Source: Auanema rhodensis (lineage: Eukaryota; Nematoda; Chromadorea; Rhabditida; Rhabditidae). Taken from it: a DNA stretch of 64,000 nucleotides. Position numbers and translations under genes: made by a program. The stretch lies in NCBI GenBank assembly GCA_964057225.1, contig OZ059894.1:22164476-22228475 (forward strand). Direction: 5' to 3'. This document shows, piece after piece, positions 10,001 to 22,816 of the stretch. Position 1 is the first letter of the stretch. Each line of letters begins with the position of its first letter. The notes under the pieces are model-generated. The model had not been told where the DNA came from. It made no database searches and saw only the letters and a list, made by a program, of their open reading frames with translations.

Positions 10001-12286
10001 CATCATTTTTCAAACGATCATAACTAATTTTTGTATCAAGCGTTTCTTGATGTAGTATAGTGCATTCGATGCGGATTTTTAAGCTGCGTCGATCTGTGTT
10101 ATCAGATTTGCGCTAGCTTAAAAATGCACCGAGATATCAACTGATATAAGTTCACACTTATATCCTCGATTTTCACCCTGAAGAATTAATTTTTTCGTTG
10201 AATAACATTGTCCATCGTCTTTGCCTTAAAAAAAGGAATCTAAAAACATCTACTTTTTGCTAAATTATTCTGAAATTTTTCGAAAAAATTTTTGTCAAAA
10301 TGTTTTTGGAAGCAATGTTGAGTGTACATGGAAACTCAACATACACTAATGCATCATTTTTCAAACGATCATAACTAATTTGTGTATTAAGCGTTTCTTG
10401 ATGTAGTATAGTGCATCCGATGCGGATTTTTAAGCTGCGTCGATCTGTGTTATCAGATTTGCGCTAGCTTAAAAATGCACCGAGATATCAACTGATATAA
10501 GTTCACACTTATATCCTCGATTTTCACCCTGAAGAATTAATTTTTTCGTTGAATAACATTGTCCATCGTCTTTGCCTTAAAAAAAGGAATCTAAAAACAT
10601 CTACTTTTTGCTAAATTATTCTGAAATTTTTCGAAAAAATTTTTGTCAAAATGTTTTTGGAAGCAATGTTGAGTGTACATGGAAACTCAACATACACTAA
10701 TGCATCATTTTTCAAACGATCATAACTAATTTGTGTATTAAGCGTTTCTTGATGTAGTATAGTGCATTCGATGCGGATTTTTAAGCTGCGTCGATCTGTG
10801 TTATCAGATTTGCGCTAGCTTAAAAATGCACCGAGATATCAACTGATATAAGTTCACACTTATATCCTCGATTTTCACCCTGAAGAATTAATTTTTTCGT
10901 TGAATAACATTGTCCATCTTTTTTGCCTTGAAAAAAGGAATCTAAAAACATCTACTTTTTGCTAAATTATTTTGAAATTTTTCGAAAAAATTTTTGTCAA
11001 AATGTTTTTGGAAGCAATGTTGAGTGTACATGGAAACTCAACATACACTAATGCATCATTTTTCAAACGATCATAACTAATTTTTGTATCAAGCGTTTCT
11101 TGATGTAGTATAGTGCATTCGATGCGGATTTTTAAGCTGCGTCGATCTGTGTTATCAGATTTGCGCTAGCTTAAAAATGCACCGAGATATCAACTGATAT
11201 AAGTTCACACTTATATCCTCGATTTTCACCCTGAAGAATTAATTTTTTCGTTGAATAACATTGTCCATCGTCTTTGCCTTAAAAAAAGGAATCTAAAAAC
11301 ATCTACTTTTTGCTAAATTATTTTGAAATTTTTCGAAAAAATTTTTGTCAAAATGTTTTTGGAAGCAATGTTGAGTGTACATGGAAACTCAACATACACT
11401 AATGCATCATTTTTCAAACGAACATAACTAATTTTTTTATCAAGCGTTTCTCAATGTAGTATAGTGCATTCGATGCGGATTTTTAAGCTGCGTCGATCTG
11501 TGTTATCAAATTTGCGCTAGCTTAAAAATGCACCGAGATATCAACTGATATAAGTTCACACTTATATCCTCGATTTTCACCCTGAAGAATTAATTTTTTC
11601 GTTGAATAACATTGTCCATCGTCTTTGCCTTAAAAACGGGAATCTAAAAACATCTACTTTTTGCTAAATTATTTTGAAATTTTTCGAAAAAATTTTTGTC
11701 AAAATGTTTTTGGAAGCAATGTTGAGTGTACATGGAAACTCAACATACACTAATGCATCATTTTTCAAACGATCAAAACTAATTTTTGTATTAAGCGTTT
11801 CTTAATGTAGTATAGTGCATTCGATGCGGATTTTTAAGCTGCGTCGATCTGTGTTATCAGATTTGCGCTAGCTTAAAAATGCACCGAGATATCAACTGAT
11901 GTAAGTTCACACTTATATCCTCGATTTTCACCCTGAAGAATTAATTTTTTCGTTGAATAACATTGTCCATCTTCTTTGCCTTGAAAAAAGGAATCTAAAA
12001 ACATCTACTTTTTGCTAAATTATTTTGAAATTTTTCGAAAAAATTTTTGTCAAAATGTTTTTGGAAGCAATGTTGAGTGTACATGGAAACTCAACATACA
12101 CTAATGCATCATTTTTCAAACGATCATAACTAATTTTTGTATCAAGCGTTTCTTGATGTAGTATAGTGCATTCGATGCGGATTTTTAAGCTGCGTCGATC
12201 TGTGTTATCAGATTTGCGCTAGCTTAAAAATGCACCGAGATATCAACTGATATAAGTTCACACTTATATCCTCGATTTTCACCCTG
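7022..12286 (+). repeat. Block 3 (units 21-35): K-V-U module mixed with A/B/C
   Basis: Types in order: A (317G), T, U, K, V, U, B, C, A, C, C, U, K, V, U. U has 37T, 48G. K has 189A, 204T, CA, 276A. V has 53C, 54G, 192A, 208T, CA, 317G. T is U-left joined to V-right. The run U-K-V-U-B-C-A at units 23-29 recurs at units 32-38, which extends into the next block. Singletons include 126C (unit 24), 112A and 311-312 TT (unit 27), 55A (unit 28), 237C (unit 30), 39T (unit 32) and TA at 219-220 (unit 34). Confidence 0.82.
7724..10180 (+). repeat. Seven-unit duplication, copy 1 (units 23-29: U-K-V-U-B-C-A)
   Basis: The type order matches units 32-38 at an offset of nine units (3159 bp). Copies differ at a few private positions, for example 126C in unit 24, 39T in unit 32, 112A in unit 27 and 49G in unit 37. 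The K-V-U core appears a third time at units 83-85 (28784-29836), where V keeps T at 192. Confidence 0.75.
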
Positions 12287-13339
12287 AAGAATTAATTTTT
12301 TCGTTGAATAACATTGTCTATCGTCTTTGCCTTGAAAAATGGAATCTAAAAACATCTACTTTTTGCTAAATTATTTTGAAATTTTTCGAAAAAATTTTTG
12401 TCAAAATGTTTTTGGAAGCAATGTTGAGTGTACATGGAAACTCAACATACACTAATGCATCATTTTTCAAACGATCATAACTAATTTTTGTATCAAGCGT
12501 TTCTTGATGTAGTATAGTGCATTCGATGCGGATTTTTAAGCTGCGTCGATCTGTGTTATCAGATTTGCGCTAGCTTAAAAATGCACCGAGATATCAACTG
12601 ATATAAGTTCACACTTATATCCTCGATTTTCACCCTGAAGAATTAATTTTTTCGTTGAATAACATTGTCCATCGTCTTTGCCTTAGAAAAAGGAATCTAA
12701 AAACATCTACTTTTTGCTAAATTATTCTGAAATTTTTCGAAAAAATTTTTGTCAAAATGTTTTTGGAAGCAATGTTGAGTGTACATGGAAACTCAACATA
12801 CACTAATGCATCATTTTTCAAACGATCATAACTAATTTGTGTATTAAGCGTTTCTTGATGTAGTATAGTGCATTCGATGCGGATTTTTAAGCTGCGTCGA
12901 TCTGTGTTATCAGATTTGCGCTAGCTTAAAAATGCACCGAGATATCAACTGATATAAGTTCACACTTATATCCTCGATTTTCACCCTGAAGAATTAATTT
13001 TTTCGTTGAATAACATTGTCCATCGTCTTTGCCTTAAAAAAAGGAATCTAAAAACATCTACTTTTTGCTAAATTATTTTGAAATTTTTCGAAAAAATTTT
13101 TGTCAAAATGTTTTTGGAAGCAATGTTGAGTGTACATGGAAACTCAACATACACTAATGCATCATTTTTCAAACGATCATAACTAATTTTTGTATCAAGC
13201 GTTTCTTGATGTAGTATAGTGCATTCGATGCGGATTTTTAAGCTGCGTCGATCTGTGTTATCAGATTTGCGCTAGCTTAAAAATGCACCGAGATATCAAC
13301 TGATATAAGTTCACACTTATATCCTCGATTTTCACCCTG
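10883..13339 (+). repeat. Seven-unit duplication, copy 2 (units 32-38: U-K-V-U-B-C-A)
   Basis: Second copy of the block at units 23-29, separated from it by two C units (30-31). The V unit here (unit 34) has TA at 219-220 where other V units have CA, which restores full pairing of the 206-222 inverted repeat. Confidence 0.75.
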
Positions 13340-16300
13340 AAGAATTAATTTTTTCGTTGAATAACATTGTCTATCGTCTTTGCCTTGAAAAATGGAATCT
13401 AAAAACATCTACTTTTTGCTAAATTATTTTGAAATTTTTCGAAAAAATTTTTGTCAAAATGTTTTTGGAAGCAATGTTGAGTGTACATGGAAACTCAACA
13501 TACACTAATGCATCATTTTTCAAACGATCATAACTAATTTTTGTATCAAGCGTTTCTTGATGTAGTATAGTGCATTCGATGCGGATTTTTAAGCTGCGTC
13601 GATCTGTGTTATCAGATTTGCGCTAGCTTAAAAATGCACCGAGATATCAACTGATATAAGTTCACACTTATATCCTCGATTTTCACCCTGAAGAATTAAT
13701 TTTTTCGTTGAATAACATTGTCCATCGTCTTTGCCTTAAAAAAAGGAATCTAAAAACATCTACTTTTTGCTAAATTATTCTGAAATTTTTCGAAAAAATT
13801 TTTGTCAAAATGTTTTTGGAAGCAATGTTGAGTGTACATGGAAACTCAACATACACTAATGCATCATTTTTCAAACGATCATAACTAATTTTTGTATCAA
13901 GCGTTTCTTGATGTAGTATAGTGCATTCGATGCGGATTTTTAAGCTGCGTCGATCTGTGTTATCAGATTTGCGCTAGCTTAAAAATGCACCGAGATATCA
14001 ACTGATATAAGTTCACACTTATATCCTCGATTTTCACCCTGAAGAATTAATTTTTTCGTTGAATAACATTGTCCATCGTCTTTGCCTTAAAAAAAGGAAT
14101 CTAAAAACATCTACTTTTTGCTAAATTATTCTGAAATTTTTCGAAAAAATTTTTGTCAAAATGTTTTTGGAAGCAATGTTGAGTGTACATGGAAACTCAA
14201 CATACACTAATGCATCATTTTTCAAACGATCATAACTAATTTGTGTATTAAGCGTTTCTTGATGTAGTATAGTGCATTCGATGCGGATTTTTAAGCTGCG
14301 TCGATCTGTGTTATCAGATTTGCGCTAGCTTAAAAATGCACCGAGATATCAACTGATATAAGTTCACACTTATATCCTCGATTTTCACCCTGAAGAATTA
14401 ATTTTTTCGTTGAATAACATTGTCCATCGTCTTTGCCTTAAAAAAAGGAATCTAAAAACATCTACTTTTTGCTAAATTATTCTGAAATTTTTCGAAAAAA
14501 TTTTTGTCAAAATGTTTTTGGAAGCAATGTTGAGTGTACATGGAAACTCAACATACACTAATGCATCATTTTTCAAACGATCATAACTAATTTTTGTATC
14601 AAGCGTTTCTTGATGTAGTATAGTGCATTCGATGCGGATTTTTAAGCTGCGTCGATCTGTGTTATCAGATTTGCGCTAGCTTAAAAATGCACCGAGATAT
14701 CAACTGATATAAGTTCACACTTATATCCTCGATTTTCACCCTGAAGAATTAATTTTTTCGTTGAATAACATTGTCCATCGTCTTTGCCTTAAAAAAAGGA
14801 ATCTAAAAACATCTACTTTTTGCTAAATTATTCTGAAATTTTTCGAAAAAATTTTTGTCAAAATGTTTTTGGAAGCAATGTTGAGTGTACATGGAAACTC
14901 AACATACACTAATGCATCATTTTTCAAACGATCATAACTAATTTTTGTATCAAGCGTTTCTTGATGTAGTATAGTGCATTCGATGCGGATTTTTAAGCTG
15001 CGTCGATCTGTGTTATCAGATTTGCGCTAGCTTAAAAATGCACCGAGATATCAACTGATATAAGTTCACACTTATATCCTCGATTTTCACCCTGAAGAAT
15101 TAATTTTTTCGTTGAATAACATTGTCCATCGTCTTTGCCTTAAAAAAAGGAATCTAAAAACATCTACTTTTTGCTAAATTATTCTGAAATTTTTCGAAAA
15201 AATTTTTGTCAAAATGTTTTTGGAAGCAATGTTGAGTGTACATGGAAACTCAACATACACTAATGCATCATTTTTCAAACGATCATAACTAATTTGTGTA
15301 TTAAGCGTTTCTTGATGTAGTATAGTGCATTCGATGCGGATTTTTAAGCTGCGTCGATCTGTGTTATCAGATTTGCGCTAGCTTAAAAATGCACCGAGAT
15401 ATCAACTGATATAAGTTCACACTTATATCCTCGATTTTCACCCTGAAGAATTAATTTTTTCGTTGAATAACATTGTCCATCGTCTTTGCCTTAAAAAAAG
15501 GAATCTAAAAACATCTACTTTTTGCTAAATTATTCTGAAATTTTTCGAAAAAATTTTTGTCAAAATGTTTTTGGAAGCAATGTTGAGTGTACATGGAAAC
15601 TCAACATACACTAATGCATCATTTTTCAAACGATCATAACTAATTTTTGTATCAAGCGTTTCTTGATGTAGTATAGTGCATTCGATGCGGATTTTTAAGC
15701 TGCGTCGATCTGTGTTATCAGATTTGCGCTAGCTTAAAAATGCACCGAGATATCAACTGATATAAGTTCACACTTATATCCTCGATTTTCACCCTGAAGA
15801 ATTAATTTTTTCGTTGAATAACATTGTCCATCGTCTTTGCCTTAAAAAAAGGAATCTAAAAACATCTACTTTTTGCTAAATTATTCTGAAATTTTTCGAA
15901 AAAATTTTTGTCAAAATGTTTTTGGAAGCAATGTTGAGTGTACATGGAAACTCAACATACACTAATGCATCATTTTTCAAACGATCATAACTAATTTTTG
16001 TATCAAGCGTTTCTTGATGTAGTATAGTGCATTCGATGCGGATTTTTAAGCTGCGTCGATCTGTGTTATCAGATTTGCGCTAGCTTAAAAATGCACCGAG
16101 ATATCAACTGATATAAGTTCACACTTATATCCTCGATTTTCACCCTGAAGAATTAATTTTTTCGTTGAATAACATTGTCCATCGTCTTTGCCTTAAAAAA
16201 AGGAATCTAAAAACATCTACTTTTTGCTAAATTATTCTGAAATTTTTCGAAAAAATTTTTGTCAAAATGTTTTTGGAAGCAATGTTGAGTGTACATGGAA

Positions 16301-19300
16301 ACTCAACATACACTAATGCATCATTTTTCAAACGATCATAACTAATTTGTGTATTAAGCGTTTCTTGATGTAGTATAGTGCATTCGATGCGGATTTTTAA
16401 GCTGCGTCGATCTGTGTTATCAGATTTGCGCTAGCTTAAAAATGCACCGAGATATCAACTGATATAAGTTCACACTTATATCCTCGATTTTCACCCTGAA
16501 GAATTAATTTTTTCGTTGAATAACATTGTCCATCGTCTTTGCCTTAAAAAAAGGAATCTAAAAACATCTACTTTTTGCTAAATTATTTTGAAATTTTTCG
16601 AAAAAATTTTTGTCAAAATGTTTTTGGAAGCAATGTTGAGTGTACATGGAAACTCAACATACACTAATGCATCATTTTTCAAACGATCATAACTAATTTT
16701 TGTATCAAGCGTTTCTTGATGTAGTATAGTGCATTCGATGCGGATTTTTAAGCTGCGTCGATCTGTGTTATCAGATTTGCGCTAGCTTAAAAATGCACCG
16801 AGATATCAACTGATATAAGTTCACACTTATATCCTCGATTTTCACCCTGAAGAATTAATTTTTTCGTTGAATAACATTGTCCATCGTCTTTGCCTTAAAA
16901 AAAGGAATCTAAAAACATCTACTTTTTGCTAAATTATTCTGAAATTTTTCGAAAAAATTTTTGTCAAAATGTTTTTGGAAGCAATGTTGAGTGTACATGG
17001 AAACTCAACATACACTAATGCATCATTTTTCAAACGATCATAACTAATTTGTGTATTAAGCGTTTCTTGATGTAGTATAGTGCATTCGATGCGGATTTTT
17101 AAGCTGCGTCGATCTGTGTTATCAGATTTGCGCTAGCTTAAAAATGCACCGAGATATCAACTGATATAAGTTCACACTTATATCCTCGATTTTCACCCTG
17201 AAGAATTAATTTTTTCGTTGAATAACATTGTCCATCGTCTTTGCCTTAAAAAAAGGAATCTAAAAACATCTACTTTTTGCTAAATTATTCTGAAATTTTT
17301 CGAAAAAATTTTTGTCAAAATGTTTTTGGAAGCAATGTTGAGTGTACATGGAAACTCAACATACACTAATGCATCATTTTTCAAACGATCATAACTAATT
17401 TTTGTATCAAGCGTTTCTTGATGTAGTATAGTGCATTCGATGCGGATTTTTAAGCTGCGTCGATCTGTGTTATCAGATTTGCGCTAGCTTAAAAATGCAC
17501 CGAGATATCAACTGATATAAGTTCACACTTATATCCTCGATTTTCACCCTGAAGAATTAATTTTTTCGTTGAATAACATTGTCCATCGTCTTTGCCTTAA
17601 AAAAAGGAATCTAAAAACATCTACTTTTTGCTAAATTATTCTGAAATTTTTCGAAAAAATTTTTGTCAAAATGTTTTTGGAAGCAATGTTGAGTGTACAT
17701 GGAAACTCAACATACACTAATGCATCATTTTTCAAACGATCATAACTAATTTTTGTATCAAGCGTTTCTTGATGTAGTATAGTGCATTCGATGCGGATTT
17801 TTAAGCTGCGTCGATCTGTGTTATCAGATTTGCGCTAGCTTAAAAATGCACCGAGATATCAACTGATATAAGTTCACACTTATATCCTCGATTTTCACCC
17901 TGAAGAATTAATTTTTTCGTTGAATAACATTGTCCATCGTCTTTGCCTTAAAAAAAGGAATCTAAAAACATCTACTTTTTGCTAAATTATTTTGAAATTT
18001 TTCGAAAAAATTTTTGTCAAAATGTTTTTGGAAGCAATGTTGAGTGTACATGGAAACTCAACATACACTAATGCATCATTTTTCAAACGATCATAACTAA
18101 TTTTTGTATCAAGCGTTTCTTGATGTAGTATAGTGCATTCGATGCGGATTTTTAAGCTGCGTCGATCTGTGTTATCAGATTTGCGCTAGCTTAAAAATGC
18201 ACCGAGATATCAACTGATATAAGTTCACACTTATATCCTCGATTTTCACCCTGAAGAATTAATTTTTTCGTTGAATAACATTGTCCATCGTCTTTGCCTT
18301 AAAAAAAGGAATCTAAAAACATCTACTTTTTGCTAAATTATTCTGAAATTTTTCGAAAAAATTTTTGTCAAAATGTTTTTGGAAGCAATGTTGAGTGTAC
18401 ATGGAAACTCAACATACACTAATGCATCATTTTTCAAACGATCATAACTAATTTGTGTATTAAGCGTTTCTTGATGTAGTATAGTGCATTCGATGCGGAT
18501 TTTTAAGCTGCGTCGATCTGTGTTATCAGATTTGCGCTAGCTTAAAAATGCACCGAGATATCAACTGATATAAGTTCACACTTATATCCTCGATTTTCAC
18601 CCTGAAGAATTAATTTTTTCGTTGAATAACATTGTCCATCGTCTTTGCCTTAAAAAAAGGAATCTAAAAACATCTACTTTTTGCTAAATTATTCTGAAAT
18701 TTTTCGAAAAAATTTTTGTCAAAATGTTTTTGGAAGCAATGTTGAGTGTACATGGAAACTCAACATACACTAATGCATCATTTTTCAAACGATCATAACT
18801 AATTTTTGTATCAAGCGTTTCTTGATGTAGTATAGTGCATTCGATGCGGATTTTTAAGCTGCGTCGATCTGTGTTATCAGATTTGCGCTAGCTTAAAAAT
18901 GCACCGAGATATCAACTGATATAAGTTCACACTTATATCCTCGATTTTCACCCTGAAGAATTAATTTTTTCGTTGAATAACATTGTCCATCGTCTTTGCC
19001 TTAAAAAAAGGAATCTAAAAACATCTACTTTTTGCTAAATTATTCTGAAATTTTTCGAAAAAATTTTTGTCAAAATGTTTTTGGAAGCAATGTTGAGTGT
19101 ACATGGAAACTCAACATACACTAATGCATCATTTTTCAAACGATCATAACTAATTTTTGTATCAAGCGTTTCTTGATGTAGTATAGTGCATTCGATGCGG
19201 ATTTTTAAGCTGCGTCGATCTGTGTTATCAGATTTGCGCTAGCTTAAAAATGCACCGAGATATCAACTGATATAAGTTCACACTTATATCCTCGATTTTC

Positions 19301-22300
19301 ACCCTGAAGAATTAATTTTTTCGTTGAATAACATTGTCCATCGTCTTTGCCTTAAAAAAAGGAATCTAAAAACATCTACTTTTTGCTAAATTATTCTGAA
19401 ATTTTTCGAAAAAATTTTTGTCAAAATGTTTTTGGAAGCAATGTTGAGTGTACATGGAAACTCAACATACACTAATGCATCATTTTTCAAACGATCATAA
19501 CTAATTTGTGTATTAAGCGTTTCTTGATGTAGTATAGTGCATTCGATGCGGATTTTTAAGCTGCGTCGATCTGTGTTATCAGATTTGCGCTAGCTTAAAA
19601 ATGCACCGAGATATCAACTGATATAAGTTCACACTTATATCCTCGATTTTCACCCTGAAGAATTAATTTTTTCGTTGAATAACATTGTCCATCGTCTTTG
19701 CCTTAAAAAAAGGAATCTAAAAACATCTACTTTTTGCTAAATTATTCTGAAATTTTTCGAAAAAATTTTTGTCAAAATGTTTTTGGAAGCAATGTTGAGT
19801 GTACATGGAAACTCAACATACACTAATGCATCATTTTTCAAACGATCATAACTAATTTTTGTATCAAGCGTTTCTTGATGTAGTATAGTGCATTCGATGC
19901 GGATTTTTAAGCTGCGTCGATCTGTGTTATCAGATTTGCGCTAGCTTAAAAATGCACCGAGATATCAACTGATATAAGTTCACACTTATATCCTCGATTT
20001 TCACCCTGAAGAATTAATTTTTTCGTTGAATAACATTGTCTATCGTCTTTGCCTTGAAAAATGGAATCTAAAAACATCTACTTTTTGCTAAATTATTTTG
20101 AAATTTTTCGAAAAAATTTTTGTCAAAATGTTTTTGGAAGCAATGTTGAGTGTACATGGAAACTCAACATACACTAATGCATCATTTTTCAAACGATCAT
20201 AACTAATTTTTGTATCAAGCGTTTCTTGATGTAGTATAGTGCATTCGATGCGGATTTTTAAGCTGCGTCGATCTGTGTTATCAGATTTGCGCTAGCTTAA
20301 AAATGCACCGAGATATCAACTGATATAAGTTCACACTTATATCCTCGATTTTCACCCTGAAGAATTAATTTTTTCGTTGAATAACATTGTCCATCGTCTT
20401 TGCCTTAAAAAAAGGAATCTAAAAACATCTACTTTTTGCTAAATTATTCTGAAATTTTTCGAAAAAATTTTTGTCAAAATGTTTTTGGAAGCAATGTTGA
20501 GTGTACATGGAAACTCAACATACACTAATGCATCATTTTTCAAACGATCATAACTAATTTTTGTATCAAGCGTTTCTTGATGTAGTATAGTGCATTCGAT
20601 GCGGATTTTTAAGCTGCGTCGATCTGTGTTATCAGATTTGCGCTAGCTTAAAAATGCACCGAGATATCAACTGATATAAGTTCACACTTATATCCTCGAT
20701 TTTCACCCTGAAGAATTAATTTTTTCGTTGAATAACATTGTCTATCGTCTTTGCCTTGAAAAATGGAATCTAAAAACATCTACTTTTTGCTAAATTATTT
20801 TGAAATTTTTCGAAAAAATTTTTGTCAAAATGTTTTTGGAAGCAATGTTGAGTGTACATGGAAACTCAACATACACTAATGCATCATTTTTCAAACGATC
20901 ATAACTAATTTGTGTATTAAGCGTTTCTCAATGTAGTATAGTGCATTCGATGCGGATTTTTAAGCTGCGTCGATCTGTGTTATCAGATTTGCGCTAGCTT
21001 AAAAATGCACCGAGATATCAACTGATATAAGTTCACACTTATATCCTCGATTTTCACCCTGAAGAATTAATTTTTTCGTTGAATAACATTGTCTATCGTC
21101 TTTGCCTTGAAAAATGGAATCTAAAAACATCTACTTTTTGCTAAATTATTTTGAAATTTTTCGAAAAAATTTTTGTCAAAATGTTTTTGGAAGCAATGTT
21201 GAGTGTACATGGAAACTCAACATACACTAATGCATCATTTTTCAAACGATCATAACTAATTTTTGTATCAAGCGTTTCTTGATGTAGTATAGTGCATTCG
21301 ATGCGGATTTTTAAGCTGCGTCGATCTGTGTTATCAGATTTGCGCTAGCTTAAAAATGCACCGAGATATCAACTGATATAAGTTCACACTTATATCCTCG
21401 ATTTTCACCCTGAAGAATTAATTTTTTCGTTGAATAACATTGTCCATCGTCTTTGCCTTAAAAAAAGGAATCTAAAAACATCTACTTTTTGCTAAATTAT
21501 TCTGAAATTTTTCGAAAAAATTTTTGTCAAAATGTTTTTGGAAGCAATGTTGAGTGTACATGGAAACTCAACATACACTAATGCATCATTTTTCAAACGA
21601 TCATAACTAATTTGTGTATTAAGCGTTTCTTGATGTAGTATAGTGCATTCGATGCGGATTTTTAAGCTGCGTCGATCTGTGTTATCAGATTTGCGCTAGC
21701 TTAAAAATGCACCGAGATATCAACTGATATAAGTTCACACTTATATCCTCGATTTTCACCCTGAAGAATTAATTTTTTCGTTGAATAACATTGTCCATCG
21801 TCTTTGCCTTAAAAAAAGGAATCTAAAAACATCTACTTTTTGCTAAATTATTCTGAAATTTTTCGAAAAAATTTTTGTCAAAATGTTTTTGGAAGCAATG
21901 TTGAGTGTACATGGAAACTCAACATACACTAATGCATCATTTTTCAAACGATCATAACTAATTTTTGTATCAAGCGTTTCTTGATGTAGTATAGTGCATT
22001 CGATGCGGATTTTTAAGCTGCGTCGATCTGTGTTATCAGATTTGCGCTAGCTTAAAAATGCACCGAGATATCAACTGATATAAGTTCACACTTATATCCT
22101 CGATTTTCACCCTGAAGAATTAATTTTTTCGTTGAATAACATTGTCCATCGTCTTTGCCTTAAAAAAAGGAATCTAAAAACATCTACTTTTTGCTAAATT
22201 ATTCTGAAATTTTTCGAAAAAATTTTTGTCAAAATGTTTTTGGAAGCAATGTTGAGTGTACATGGAAACTCAACATACACTAATGCATCATTTTTCAAAC

Positions 22301-22816
22301 GATCATAACTAATTTTTGTATCAAGCGTTTCTTGATGTAGTATAGTGCATTCGATGCGGATTTTTAAGCTGCGTCGATCTGTGTTATCAGATTTGCGCTA
22401 GCTTAAAAATGCACCGAGATATCAACTGATATAAGTTCACACTTATATCCTCGATTTTCACCCTGAAGAATTAATTTTTTCGTTGAATAACATTGTCCAT
22501 CGTCTTTGCCTTAAAAAAAGGAATCTAAAAACATCTACTTTTTGCTAAATTATTCTGAAATTTTTCGAAAAAATTTTTGTCAAAATGTTTTTGGAAGCAA
22601 TGTTGAGTGTACATGGAAACTCAACATACACTAATGCATCATTTTTCAAACGATCATAACTAATTTTTGTATCAAGCGTTTCTTGATGTAGTATAGTGCA
22701 TTCGATGCGGATTTTTAAGCTGCGTCGATCTGTGTTATCAGATTTGCGCTAGCTTAAAAATGCACCGAGATATCAACTGATATAAGTTCACACTTATATC
22801 CTCGATTTTCACCCTG
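12287..22816 (+). repeat. Block 4 (units 36-65): homogeneous A'/C zone
   Basis: Types in order: B, C, A, B, A', C, A', A', C, A', A', C, A, C, A', A', A, C, A', A', C, A', B, A', B-left/Y-right, B, C, A', A', A'. The dominant pattern is C-A'-A' (1053 bp) from unit 41 to unit 57. Many units look identical to each other, making this the most uniform stretch of the window and so probably its most recently amplified part. Unit 37 carries a private 49G. No open frame of notable length appears here, because the stops at 192-194 (forward) and in the 80-86 stretch (reverse) are intact. Confidence 0.85.
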
